A DNA stretch of 64,000 nt from NCBI GenBank assembly GCA_948567375.1, contig OX419759.1, positions 50,124,593 to 50,188,592 of the forward strand. The letters are read 5' to 3'. This document shows, one piece after another, positions 10,751 to 22,649 of the stretch (its first letter is position 1; each line of letters opens with the position of its first letter). The notes beneath the pieces are model-generated. The model ran no database searches, was not told where the DNA came from, and saw only the letters and a list, made by a program, of their open reading frames with translations. The position numbers were made by a program, and so were the translations under genes. The stretch comes from Lunularia cruciata. Lineage: Eukaryota > Streptophyta > Marchantiopsida > Lunulariales > Lunulariaceae.

Positions 10751-11089
10751 GCTACCATTCAAAAGTGGCTATTTCTATTCCATCTTTTGACAAATTCTTT
10801 ACAAGCCAGAACTTGTATACATACCCAAAAAACTAGAAAGTTAGAAAAATATGGGCTGTAGGTTAGTGGCACAAAGCCCACACATGCCATGTATTTCATG
10901 CAGATTGCATGGTTTGCATGGAATAGCGGCATGTGTGGGATGCACAACATGCATAGATCCATAAATCCATAAATCTAGAAATTCAAGGACCAATTTGAAG
11001 TTCAGAAATTTGGAATTGATTCAGAAATTCAGAAACCAAGCAAAGCAAAACAAAAAAAACATGCAGTTATGAGATACCAGATGTCTTAC

Positions 11090-11250
11090 CCATGGATATT
11101 GAAGGCCAATATCAATTTTCAAGCAGATTGCATCAAGTTTGGTTTCCTTGATTTCACTCATAGATTTTTGAATCTAGTTCTTATCAAGCCATCTCCATGC
11201 TATGAAAGTCATCCAATCTTTTAGAATATGAAAATAAATTATAGATAGAC
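11090..11250 (-). pseudogene. Exon 'b' of the unknown A-block gene (A3 copy)
   Basis: The minus-strand reading resembles FKDCMTYIAW.WLDKH.IRASMNQIEEIDLNALNLKVAIG at 22,738-22,880 and 38,830-38,970. In all three copies the similarity ends at GTAAGA, a good plant splice donor. Here the donor is on the minus strand at 11,089-11,084. Conservation of the donor suggests that exon b was once part of a spliced gene. Function unknown. Confidence 0.5.
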
Positions 11251-12640
11251 CCTCATGAGTGTTTTCCATGGCATCTTTTTTGTAAACCCTCAAATAATTT
11301 GCCGTTGCCGTTGGTTTGATGTTCAAGATGGTAGAAACACTTTCTTTAAAAAAACACTCTCATGGTGATCTCTAAACTCTCTTTCTCTTCTACTTCTACT
11401 ACCATATGGTTGTTTTAGAGAACAAGCAAGTTTCAAGGTTTCAAACATGTTTTAAGATTTAGAGCACTTGTCTTTGGAGAATGGTTTCTTTAGGGTTAGG
11501 AACCGTAAAGAAGAACCCTTCTTCAAACTCTCACAATGCTCTAACTCTAAACTCCCAAGCTCTTCTAACTCTAAATTCTTGAGAGAAGGTTTGGAGAAGG
11601 GTTTCTTTTGGGGTTTCTAAATCTTGCAATACTCTAACTCTGAAATCCTAAGCTCTTCTAACTCTAAATTCTTGAGAGAAGTGTAGTTTAAGAGAATCAG
11701 GTTTCTTTTGGGGGTTTAAGCTCTACCACATCTCAAATAGTTCTACCTCTTTTGCTTCTACCACACTTCTTTTGTTCAAGTTCTCCCCCTAAGCTGCCTT
11801 AGTAGGCTCCTAATTCTTCCCCTCAAAACCCCTTCTACTACTTCCTCTCCTTTGTATTGCCTTATATCCCTTCTCATACTTCTAATACTCAGATAAAAAA
11901 ATACTTGTCTTATATCAAACTGGCTCCAAATGAGATCACAACTCTTTGGATAAGAAGTCAAGCTACAAACTATCAAAAGCAAAATTAAATGTGTCTTTGT
12001 AATTCAACAGAGTTGTAACTAGTTGATTAAATGTATGGAAATAGTCATCCACTTAAATTATAATTTCACCTTAAATTAAAGTTCCATATACACTTAATAT
12101 ACAAGAGTGTATTTCATGCACTTCACATGGACATGGTAGATAGAATGCACCATTCATGACTAGTACCAATCTTTGTGCAAAATTGCATCACACTTGTACC
12201 AAAGTTTATAAAAATTGCAAAGCACCAATGACATCATGTCAAGTCTTCACAATATAGATCCTTGAGGTCACTTTCACCATGGTCACTAACATGATATAAA
12301 TCTGCCCTACAATTCACTCTCATTTAGGTCACTTTTAGGGTAGTCAGTAAGGTACTGAACATGAAATAACTCTACCAAAAAAAACTCTGACATGAGTACA
12401 CTAGTCACTCACTAAGGTCACCTAACATGAAATAAATCTGCCACACAATTCATTCACTGAGTTCATTACTCACTAGATAACTCTACAAAACCTAAACTAT
12501 GACATGAGTGAGTGGACTTAGTATCATGAGTAACCTGAGTATCCCAAGTACTCCATCTTGCTCACTTTAATTTAACTTAGTTGTGCAGCTCTTTATTATT
12601 CATGAGGACTTAGAAAACCACCTTCTTGATGGTTGAAAGC
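11251..12640. other. AT-rich stretch without a recognisable gene
   Basis: No supportable coding sequence. It contains an imperfect tandem duplication of about 93 bp around 11,535-11,690 (the motif ctcttctaactctaaattct occurs at about 11,560 and 11,653). It also contains loosely repeated ggtcacta / atgaaataa phrases at about 12,255-12,500. By position it should correspond to the spacer between transposase and exon b in A1 and A2, but it is too diverged to align by eye. Confidence 0.5.
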
Positions 12641-13880
12641 CAAATAATAGTGTAAAACTTGATTCCTTTTTTCTTCTCTAAATTCTATATGGGGAGCAAC
12701 TCCACCACAAGAAGATCTGTATCTATATCTTCCTCTGAATCTGCTTCTTCCACTACCCACAAATCTGACCTATTTATAAATAAACTATGGAGAATGATAC
12801 ATAAAATTATCTACTTTAATAATATGCATTTTGGGAGGGATCATTATCCCCTTCAATGAATTACATCTTGTTTTTAGTACTCCCATGCAATTCTTAGTAC
12901 TCCCATGCAATGCTCATTTAATACATGAGTTGTGCTACACATCTATTAAAATCAGATTTCTCTTGAGTTTTTGCTATATTGAATGAGTGAACCAGGTGAC
13001 AAATTTGCATATACACTACATCCATTAATAGATATTCCAAGTGCTCAAACAAAGTGCAATTCACTCTTGTGTTTAGCTCATTCTAAATTGATTGTATCCT
13101 CAAACAATCCATGTTATAGGATGAACCTCTCACACCTACAATTCAAAGATTTAGAGATATGGGTTAACAACTTGCCTTGGAATCAACCATTTTAATCAAC
13201 CATTTTAATACATATAGGTTACTCAAAACAAAAATTGGCTTGAAACTTGGATTTTGGAGCTTAGCTTAACACAAGCAAAGTGAATGATTTGCAGCTTGTC
13301 ATCATACACAATTTGACCATTGATGGAATAATATCCTTTTTTATTGAAATAAGTGGATTTTTGTGCAAGAAAAAAAAGGTTCCATCTACTAATCCAATGC
13401 ATCTAAGAACCACTTTTTGAGAAAACACAAATGATATCCTTGCTCTTTCAATTTTGTCTTGGCATTACTTCCTTCACAAGGATAGAAATTATAGCTTTGA
13501 TTACTTTAGAAGTATATCTCTTGAATGATACATTTATTGATCCTCCAAATATTTAAATCTTTGGCTTTTGATGCACCATTTTTGTGATAACAAAATCTAT
13601 CAAGAACAAGAGCAAGGGAAAATAAGATCCACATAAGGGTTTTGTTTCTATAGGAAAAACTGATAAATACACAATGCTCTTTAATTGCACTTACTACAGC
13701 TTGGAATGAGGACAAATCCATCCTAGTGAGTTGTCTAATTACACTCTCCCTGAATTGTTTGAAAAATTCCAAAACAAACTCTGAATTGTGAGCACATTGT
13801 GTTCAATGTTCCAAATAACATGGAATGTGAGAAAAATTCCACCATCTCAAAAGTAAATCCAATGAATCATCCTCTCAAAA
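12640..13880 (-). pseudogene. PIF/Harbinger transposase relic (A3 copy)
   Basis: Minus-strand pieces show the family's landmarks in order: an N-terminal helical part (IRQLTRMDLSSFQAVVSAIKEH, 13,650-13,740); the first DDE aspartate in CIGLVDGTFFFLAQKSTYF (about 13,325-13,400); YYSINGQIVYDDKLQIIHFA (about 13,260-13,320); and the last catalytic glutamate in a segment like LNEHCIGVLKTRCNSLK (about 12,855-12,925). DDE_Tnp_4 transposases cut and paste PIF/Harbinger DNA elements. This copy is a pseudogene with several frame changes. The A1 and A2 copies agree with it in the same order. Confidence 0.7.
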
Positions 13881-14299
13881 GTAAATCCAATGAATTATCA
13901 CTCTTCCTTTGACCAAACATTGTAATGGCCTTATTTGAAATTGAAAGAGCTCCTCTTCATCTCCTCCATTGTCATACCTTGTATGCATCTCATGATTTGG
14001 TGTTGAAGTAGAGATCAATGTCTTGCACCAAGCATTCTCACTACAGATACCAAATGTGGAAATCCAATTTACTTTCTCCTAGTCCCTTCTTGACTCAATC
14101 ACATGTCTCCTCAACTTTCCCAAAAGAAGCTTCAACCTGGCTTGATTGGGTGCTTCAAGATGATGTTCTTACTTGCATGTACCACAAGAAGTATAGTTCA
14201 TTTCAATCTTGATTTGATGTGAGTGCTTGTTTTGAATCTTAATCCAACATTCTTAATTACCCTTGATTCATCATTAATGTTTCCAGCAGTACCATTACC

Positions 14300-16780
14300 C
14301 ATTGCAATTATTGTAAAACCTCACATGTGACAATTTAGAATACCCATACTCATTTTTTGGCAATTTACGGACTCCATTAGCTTTGATTGTTTTCCACTTC
14401 TGACCATTATAAAATGTTTTTTGGTCAACCATAAAGAAATTAATGGGTGTTTACTGTACCCACAAAACCTAAAAGTGAAACCACTAAAAGTGAATGTCTC
14501 TTAAAATTCCCATAAATTATTTTATGTGCTGCAGAAATGGCCAAACTGAAAACTACCCAATTAATATTGCAAGTTGGGTTCCAAAGCAGATTATGGGGTA
14601 TAGTAAATGAATCAGTTGATAAGTTGATACAAAATATATGCCAAACAAGGGGAAAAAGGATCGTACACAAAAGAAAGTTTCAATTAATATACATTCATAA
14701 ACTTTTACCCCATAACCCCTAAATTTCCTTCCGTATATTTATGGGTATCCATAAAGGTATCACAGTTCAATTATCAAGTATATCACAGTTCAGTTATGCC
14801 CAAAGAAACATCAATTCAAGGATGTAAAATCCAGTAAAACAAGGATGTAAAATCCAATTGAACCTACATAATACTTCCGATTGGCTTCATATTATCATTC
14901 ATGCAGTGGAAAGGCATATAAGGTTCAATCTTTCATATGATCACTCGTTCATAAAAAATCTTACATAACCATTTCTTAGATTTTGGTGTGAATAATACCT
15001 TAAGAAATCTCTCAAGAAATACACATGAAAGGTACGGGTCTCTGCCATTACTCTTTTATTTCAAAAAATTTAAAAAGATAAATTTCTCTATGACTAGGGT
15101 GTATTTCTTACATGGTCTGTTCTTTAAAAATATTTTGTGGTTCATTCTTGCATTAATTTTTTCCACATAATTCAAAAGAATTCTCATGTTAGGTTGATGT
15201 GGCCTTATTGAGATAATATGTGAAAGTTAAGAATCAAGAAACCTAATTCTAGAGGGAATTTTTAAATTTTCTCTATTTAATCTCAAATATATTTAAAATA
15301 TTTTCAAAGTGGACTTAGTTTCCTTTTTCAAATGCCTTGCTAACACTATACTCCAAAGAAAACAAAGGAAAAGAATACAACTAAAAAATTATACAACTTG
15401 CTAAGTTGCTTAAAAGCATACAACTTGTACTTTGAACATATTAGTAAGATCTATTGAAGTATATGATTAACTTTGCAAATGCTCTGCACAACTTTCATTC
15501 CTCAGGTGACAGACAACGGAATTAACAAATTGATCTTAAATAAGTATCAAATTCAGTAAGTAAATTTCCATTTTTCTCCAATAATGGACATGTTTAATTA
15601 TAACTTCTATTCATATTAGAGTTTAAAGCAAACAACATTTCATGTTTGAGCAAACTCTAAGAGAATATTTAAATTATAGTTACAATTTATTCATATCATT
15701 AGCTTTTCTCACTTAATATATTGATAAATAACACATTGATTGATGTTCTTGTAGTAACCACTTGTACAAGCTGCATGGTAAATATGATATAAGCATGTGC
15801 ACTGAAGATACTAACAAATTTACTTGGTTCCAACCTTCTTTATCACAATTTGAGAGAAATCAAAGTCTTAACTAAAGGAACAATTAAATCTTGATAGATT
15901 ACTTTTTGTACATGCTTTTGGGCATATTTTTCATGTCTTTCTTTGGGGCTTGTTTAAGTTGATTTATAAAAATCTTATAAACTTTTGAGAGATTTATGAT
16001 CTAGGTAAGATATTCTTAAAGTTATTTCAAGTTGTTATAAACTTAGCATGGAGAAAGATGCATTAATCAATTATCTAGTACTAAGTATTAGATGCTAAAT
16101 AATTTTTGCTATAGAGAAGGATATTGAGAAGGACATAGAAGCATAATACTAATTTCTATTGGAGAGATCCTAATGCATCTACTTACATAGTAGTCTCTTT
16201 TAATAAGACCTTTATATGTATCTATTTGAAATTGAGCTTTGTAAATATCAATTAGTCTTATTGTATCTCATTAGCCATACTGTTATCTTCCAATCTAATC
16301 TTTATTCAAAGAGAACCTTTTCTGCTTCATATTATAGTGCTATGCAATAAGATTAGAATATTGCACTCCAACATAGCCTCACTTTGGAATGTGACACTTG
16401 GTGAAGTGATATCTCTTCATATTAGAGTAATTTATATATAAAAAATAAAATATATAATTACAAATTTTTCTTTAATGTAGCATAAAAATATTTCTAACAA
16501 TATCTCATATATAAAGATGAACAGAATGTGAGGTACTATAAATTAATTTTTAGAGGACATATGAGTTTAGTGGAGCCTTGAAAAGTCTTGTTCTTCCTCC
16601 TTTTACTCACATATCTTATCACAATAGAAGGATAACTTTTTTCAATCAACTATTGATACAAAATATGCAATTCATTAAGAGTAATTTTATTAACTATAGG
16701 TAATTTTTGAGCTCTTTTGTCTCTTGAATCACCATTATTAGTTCTGTTTTTCCTTTCTTAGGTTCTACTATGCTATTAAC
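14300..16780. other. AT-rich stretch without a recognisable gene
   Basis: No open frame resembles a known family, and the longest are about 60-76 codons of A/T-driven sequence. Small direct repeats occur at about 14,755-14,860 (caaggatgtaaaatccag/caat twice, tatcacagttca twice). Probably decayed transposon sequence. Confidence 0.5.
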
Positions 16781-17150
16781 ATTATAATAATATTGAGTTA
16801 GTGGAACTAACATACATTTAGGAACTCTAAGAATGTTATTGAAATATCCAAGAAGCTTCTAGAAACTTCCACAAGATTGAGTAGCTTGTATGCAAAGAAA
16901 ATATCTAGCTTAGCTTGTACTCCAAGAAAGGAAAAAATTGTGTAAGGAAACTTTTAGAAAACCTACTTTGGAGTCTTGTACTTATCTTACTAATTCTCTA
17001 TAAATATCAAAGCCTGATCTCAACTGAAGCATCGGTAGTTCTCTCAATTTGGTCTTTCATTCAACCATTTCTCTCCTCGTTCTATTACATATACATTCTA
17101 TATCTTATAGACTAGCTAAGACCTGTCTTCTATCAATTTGGTATTAAGTC
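16780..17150 (+). repeat. Decayed LTR plus primer site, related to the Gypsy 2/3 LTR
   Basis: The order matches the Gypsy 2 LTR: a GAA/TTC array (agaagcttctagaaacttcc, about 16,852-16,871), gcttagcttg-like phrases, a TATA-like tctataaata (about 16,993), a ctctcctcg phrase, and then ttggtattaagtc at about 17,138-17,150, a worn initiator-tRNA primer site. Edges are approximate (LTR about 16,780-17,135). No internal domains follow recognisably. It is an old fossil, older by appearance than Gypsy 2 or 3. Confidence 0.55.
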
Positions 17151-18500
17151 TAATCTTATAGGTTCAAGAATCAAGGAGGATATAATTTCTCCTTCAAATA
17201 TCCTTCTTATATCAAACTTCAAATTATTGTATTATGCCTTTGCATCTTAGGAATAAAAAGGATCTAAGTACTTTATCTTGCACTACTTAAATATAGCTTA
17301 GCAAAAGATATATTATATGTGGGTGAAGTTTAGAGATTCATAAGTGATTTGTGCTTGTTAGCTAGCCTATCTATTTTTGAGATTTGCCACTTCTTTTACT
17401 CTCTTATTATGCTTCCAAATCTTTAGTAGAAAATTGTGGGAGTTTTTGGTATGATATTATATATCTATATATCTTTACTCTTTCTATGTTCTAGAGAGAT
17501 ATGTCTGTTATCTTTGGAGGGGATAGTGCTTATAACATTTTTTGGTAGTTATATACTTTTTCCACTTTTCCTTTACTTCTCAATTTATATTTATTGTTAA
17601 TTTAATTCTATATATATATATATATATATATATTCATATTCATTGAGAGGTTTGTGATGGAAATGAAGAATGAATTGCTTCTTCTCTAGGTTCTTTTGTT
17701 TGAGGTTAAAAGTTATTTTTTCCTTCAAGCATAAGATAAGCTCCAATCTTCCATTGTTTGTCCTCTATAACTTCTTATTATACATATGGTTTGATAGATA
17801 TTATTTTTTCTTTTCTATCATTATAGTCTCCAAATCATAACTAAACATCTACATTTGGCTTCTAGATCAAAGATAGATACTTCAATATCATAATTTGATG
17901 TTCAAATTCTTGATACCGCAAAATCCATATATTAATGGTTTTGGTCTATAAACAAACTCCCTAATCTTTTGTAAAATAAGTCCTAGCTACCAACATTAGG
18001 TTATTGATAGTAATATTGTGTTTCTTGCTAACTTGATGTTTACCTTTCCCCCATAATTTCAAATACCTCTACATTCTTTTTTAGTTTACCTATATATCCT
18101 TGTATTTCTAAGAAACATCTTTATTGTTCTTCTAGTAATGGTATAAGCTTTTTTTAATCTTAGTTGTACTATACCTTAGAGTTACATTAGCAATTCCTTT
18201 ATTATGATGATAATTTACTTAAGTTTAGTCCATTAATCTTCATTATTTTGCAGCAACATATGAGAATAGTTTTCCTTAGATCCAAAATTAATGCACTCCT
18301 CAATACAACCAGATTGCATATGTCTATAGGAAGATAAAGACGTGTTGTACTTAATTTGATGTAACAAATGTGTTATTTTTGGTATAACTAATGACATTGG
18401 GTATCTATATAAAAGATACATTTGTATCTTTTACAGGAACATTGGTTATATGATACAAAAAGGTCAATTCAATTTGGGAAATATTATTGTCACTAACTTT
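17151..18500. other. AT-rich stretch without a recognisable gene
   Basis: Nothing codes convincingly. A short (TA)n run is at about 17,611-17,632. By position it could be the interior of the element that owned the LTR at 16,780, but no gag or pol motif is legible. The tandem duplication begins at its right edge. Confidence 0.45.
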
Positions 18501-19675
18501 GCATGATATGTTATTTTTTAATTGTGATTAAAATCAAATAAATAAATCTAATAAATCTAATAAATATAACTGAAATCTCCAAGTATAGAGATAACAAAAT
18601 TAAGATTTTATTTATTTTTTAAATTACATAAAACATATATATATATTATTTTCAAATATGATTTAATATTATATACTTTTGGGAGATTTCATGAGAGATG
18701 TTACACTTTAGATTGATTTTATCATTAATATAGAAGATTTTATGTCTTACACAATGTGTTAGAGCATAGGTTTTATTACTCTACCTTTTGTTTTAAGAAA
18801 TTCATTAAAGAAATTTATTTAACACATGATTCTTTTATAAATACTCAAGTGAATAAAAAGACATATAACTACATTCATAATTATGCTCTAAATGTAATAG
18901 GATAAATTAGTCATGAAAATTATCTCTCAATCCTCAAAGATATTCAAGTCATGTTTTCTTGAATACTTGAGTAAGGTACAGATCAAAGCGATATAGTGAA
19001 TCTAGATGCTTTATTTAATGTTAGAGTAATATATGACCAACAAAATTTACACAATATGCATATTCTAGAGGTAAAGGTTTTAAGAAAAATTACTTGGTAA
19101 AATCATCTTCAGACTCCATTTTATGCACATTGGGTTATTATTCTATCATTAAGGTTTATTGCATTACATTATTATAACAATATTTGTAATGCCTAAGCTA
19201 GTTTTCTAGAATGTTAGTGTGATTATCTTGGCAATCATAATTATATCAATAGTGACTCATGGACTATCTAGTTACAACTATCTATCATATTAGGGTTTAG
19301 GATGCATTGTTAAAGCCTCCATTTACACCATTTTTATTATCAATATTATCAATCTGCCATTAGGATTGGACTTTTTGACCTCCCATGGAGGCTAAACCTC
19401 AAAGTGAATTTGTAGTGAACTCACTTTTTCTATATTGAACTTTCAAGCTCTAAGGTATGGTGCACAAAGCTAACAGATCAAATTTGGATTCTGTATGTTA
19501 TAATGAATTTAGCTCAATGAGTGTAATCAATGTACATTGGAAAAGTGTATACATATCATGCTCCTATAATGTATGATATTGATTTTTAATTATTGATTAT
19601 TGTAGCATTTAAAGTTTGTGGGTACCTCCTTATATGAGTTTGTGTTTCTATAGTATTAGATATTGAGAGTGAGTG

Positions 19676-19759
<84 letters not shown>

Positions 19760-20330
19760 CACAACATTATGATTATCATTCTATCACTTTTCTTCAGTGG
19801 ATCTGCTTGTCCTCTTTGCCATCCATTTGTAGGTTAGGATCCATTACTAAGGTAAGAGGCTTAAGACGGGGAACTAGTTTTCCTATGTCAACAATCACCT
19901 TTTGTAGGTACAAAGTGTATATAATAGGGGGTTCATATTTACCTTTCATGGGTTCCATAAATATCTAAAGAAGATTTATGTGCAACCCATAAGAATTTTA
20001 TGTGTAGTCAAGTTGAATCAACACAAGAAAATCTCAAGGGCTTTGTCCATTGCCAAAAATTGTAATAGGTATTCTAAATTATTACCTGTGGGTTTTTTTT
20101 GGTCATGATTATTTTTCATAGATCTTAAATGGAAATGAAAAAAATTTATTAATAGATAGAGAATTGAGAAAGGATGATTAAATAATCAAGATTCAAAAAT
20201 GACCACTAAAATTGAAATCATGAAACTATTTGAGGGTTTTGATAGACCGTTGAGGGTCTAATGAGCTTAAGAGAGTACTCATTCCTTGCTCCACTACAAA
20301 ATCATGAAATGCATCCAAAGGGTAACAAAT
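18500..20330 (+). repeat. Block A1, left part (non-coding repeat)
   Basis: Aligns with 34,064-35,990. No clear gene. A shared stretch around 19,800-20,060 and 35,290-35,600 keeps a partly parallel reading (KVRGLRRGTSFP.STIT.CRYKVYIIG), and its function is unknown. Copy 2 has about 165 bases (35,777-35,930) that are absent here near 20,277, more likely a deletion in this copy than an insertion there, since no target duplication is visible. Confidence 0.6.
19679..19756. repeat. (AT)n microsatellite, about 38 units
   Basis: A pure AT run at a point where copy 2 (about 35,230-35,245) has only a short tatata. It therefore expanded in copy 1 after the duplication. The Tyr-Ile repeat frame through it is not a gene. 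Confidence 0.95.
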
Positions 20331-21870
20331 GAGATGATGAGGAGTGACCTTGACAAAGGTTATGATGTGGACAATGATGTTTGGAGTGAAGACTACCAAG
20401 AGGATGACACATTAGATTTGTAATTTAGGTGGTGGAATTTCACACATACTTCACTATTTGCAACATAGGATTCAATGTGCTTGTAGTTTTGAGTTCATCC
20501 TTTTTGTGATTTAGAATCTGATGCATTTAGACAACTAACAAGATGTATGTTTTTTCATTCTAAGCTTTAGTGGATGCTATAAAGGAGCATTAAGTGTTTA
20601 AGAATCTGTCTTACAAAAACAAAACCCCAATGAAGATCTAGGTTGCTCCAGCTCAAAATAAATTTTGGGCATCACAAGGACTGCAATTTTGTAGCAAGGT
20701 GTCTGAATATTTGGGAGACTAGTGTTGGATCCACAATCAGATTTATTGATAGAGCATTGAAAAGAATTATCTTTCTCCTCAAGAAAGAGGGGAAATTGCA
20801 CAATATTGAGTAAAGAGCAAGAATATCATCAATTTTTTCACAAGAAGTGCTTCCAAGTTGCATAGAGTTAGTAGACTATACTTTTATCCCCTTGGCTCAA
20901 AAAGCAGCTATTTATGGAGAAAATATTGTAGCTAAAAAGGGTTTTATTCTATAAATGTTCAAGTGGTATATGATGACCAAAGCCAAGAAGCAGCTATTTA
21001 TGGAGAAAATATTGTAGCTAAAAAGGGTTTTATTCTATAAATGTTCAAGTGGTATATGATGACCAAAGCCAAGAAGCAGCTATTTATGGAGAAAATATTG
21101 TAGCTAAAAAGGGTTTTATTCTATAAATGTTCAAGTGGTATATGATGACCAAAGGAGAATAATACATTTTGCTAGACGTAAGCACCAAGATGTACATTTA
21201 ATCCATTTTGCTTTTAGCCAATGATTCTAAGCAAGTTTCATGTTCCAATAAGAAAAGGCTAGTACTTTCTTGGCCCCAAGGGCCAAAGGCCAATACTATG
21301 GGTATGTTAACAATTATATTTATATTTTGTATGGTTTCTCAGGTATGTCAAGATCATGCCATGATATGGCTTGCTTGCAGAGGTCTCTAATATGGAATGA
21401 TGTAAACGCCCAAGGAGATTGTACTTTGTTTGAGCAATCATAGGATTTGTTAAAAGTGTAGGCTATGTACCAATATAACCTAGTTTCATGCTTCAAACAA
21501 GCATATTCTCAAGAGAAGTCAGATTTCAATTGATGTATAGCTTTTACGCTTGTTGTAAATGAGCTTTGCACATGAGTTATAAAGGCAATATGGCATTCAT
21601 TGAGAGAGATCACAATTTGAGTTGAATGACGCTTAAAGAAATTTATATTGTGTAAGTGGGTGACCATATGCATAATTTCCTTATCAACCAGTCAGATATA
21701 TGAGTAGAAGAAGATGGTGATTTTGCAGAAGATATACATTCAAACATTAGAGTTGGAGGTGTTGTTGAGCCACATCAAGAATACAAAGAGGAGACTAAAA
21801 ATGAAGTATTGTAGCATTTTTTGGCTTTTGACCACCAACCAAGTGGTCTCTTGAATCCAAGAGTGTAAAT
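20330..21870 (+). pseudogene. PIF/Harbinger transposase relic (A1 copy)
   Basis: Plus-strand pieces follow the DDE_Tnp_4 order: an acidic start (VWSEDYQEDDTLDL, about 20,378-20,420); a middle part with PLGSK (about 20,885-20,905); VQVVYDDQRRIIHFA-like (about 21,127-21,175); YGFSGMSRSCHDM with the second catalytic aspartate (about 21,330-21,365); and a C-terminal segment resembling GNMAFIERDHN (about 21,590-21,615). It is broken by many frame changes and by a three-fold tandem repeat of an 86-bp stretch. It is allied to 35,990-37,860 and to the minus-strand copy at 12,640-13,880. Confidence 0.7.
20902..21156 (+). repeat. 86-bp tandem repeat, three units, inside the transposase relic
   Basis: The phrase agcagctatttatggaga recurs with period 86 at about 20,903, 20,989 and 21,075, and the units are nearly identical. 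Copy 2 (36,555-36,657) and A3 have a single unit. Because 86 is not a multiple of three the array also shifts frame. Near identity of the units means that the triplication is young compared with the 12-14% divergence of the blocks around it. Confidence 0.92.
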
Positions 21871-22640
21871 AAATTATATCAATTTCTCATATGATATATT
21901 GAGTGTCCTTTGCAAAGTGAAATTCTTGTGCTTTTTATTCCAATTTTAAAATTGGGAGTCTTGCGGTGCTCAAGGATACTCAGGCTTCTTGGGCTACTTA
22001 GGGTACTCATGATGCTTTAGTTCTTTGTCAAGTCTGAGTGCATCTCTCCTCAAACAAAATTTCAATTATACATTAGGTGGTTTTAGATTTGAATTTGTAT
22101 TTAAGAGATATATTGTTATCCATGCGGAAAGGGTGTCTCAATTAGGGAGAGAGTGGATCAATGATAGTGAATAATGCACTACACTTTTTAACACACATCT
22201 ATAATTTTGAAGAGGTGTGGCCTTGAGGTGTCATTTTTCTAAATAAATACTCTCTAAAAGGTATATATCACATACTTTTGGGAAGAGAGTGCATAAAGTT
22301 CAAAAGAGGAAAGAGTATCTAAGAGAAAATTTTAGAAAAGAAGAGGTGCAAAGAGGTTTTCAAAATACTAGTTATTAGAGGAGTTTGATAGGGAATAGAG
22401 GTAGAGTATAAGTCATTTAAAAAAGAGGAGAAGAGGCATTTGAGGCACATTTTGACATTTAAAAAAGGGAGGAGTTTTGAGGAGTGTGATAGAGAGGGAG
22501 AGACTTCCAAATGATAAGGGAGAGACTTCCAAATGATAAGGGAGAGACTTCCAAATGATAAGAGAGAGAGTGAGAGAGGAGAAGAGAGGTTTTAAGGCAC
22601 TATGGGAAGTGTGAGGGAGACAATGAGGATGTCTTTCAAT
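21870..22640 (+). other. Spacer between transposase relic and exon b (A1)
   Basis: No gene seen. The right half is purine-rich (gagagag, agaggagaag), with a short triple repeat of gggagagacttccaaatgataa at about 22,494-22,560 that is a single unit in copy 2 (about 38,596-38,625). It aligns with 37,860-38,730. Confidence 0.6.
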
Positions 22641-22649
22641 GATTTGTTA

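Larger units (their letters stand above)
10597..14300 (-). mobile_element. Repeat A3: reverse copy of the Harbinger-associated block
   Basis: On the minus strand this stretch repeats, with strong divergence, the order seen in blocks A1 (20,330-23,760) and A2 (35,990-39,710): Harbinger transposase, unknown exon 'b', unknown exon 'c'. Exon c is cut by the Copia insertion at its right end in this reading (10,597). The three-fold recurrence on both strands suggests that the block is, or contains, a DNA transposon of the PIF/Harbinger superfamily. The left limit near 14,300 is approximate, and no terminal inverted repeats were recognised. Confidence 0.6.

Noticed and set aside
19663-19968. 101-codon frame with a Tyr-Ile repeat
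   Set aside because: It runs through the (AT)n microsatellite, and copy 2 has no matching frame start.
22494-22560. Short direct repeats resembling a CRISPR array
   Set aside because: The three units are contiguous with no spacers and lie in a plant transposon block.
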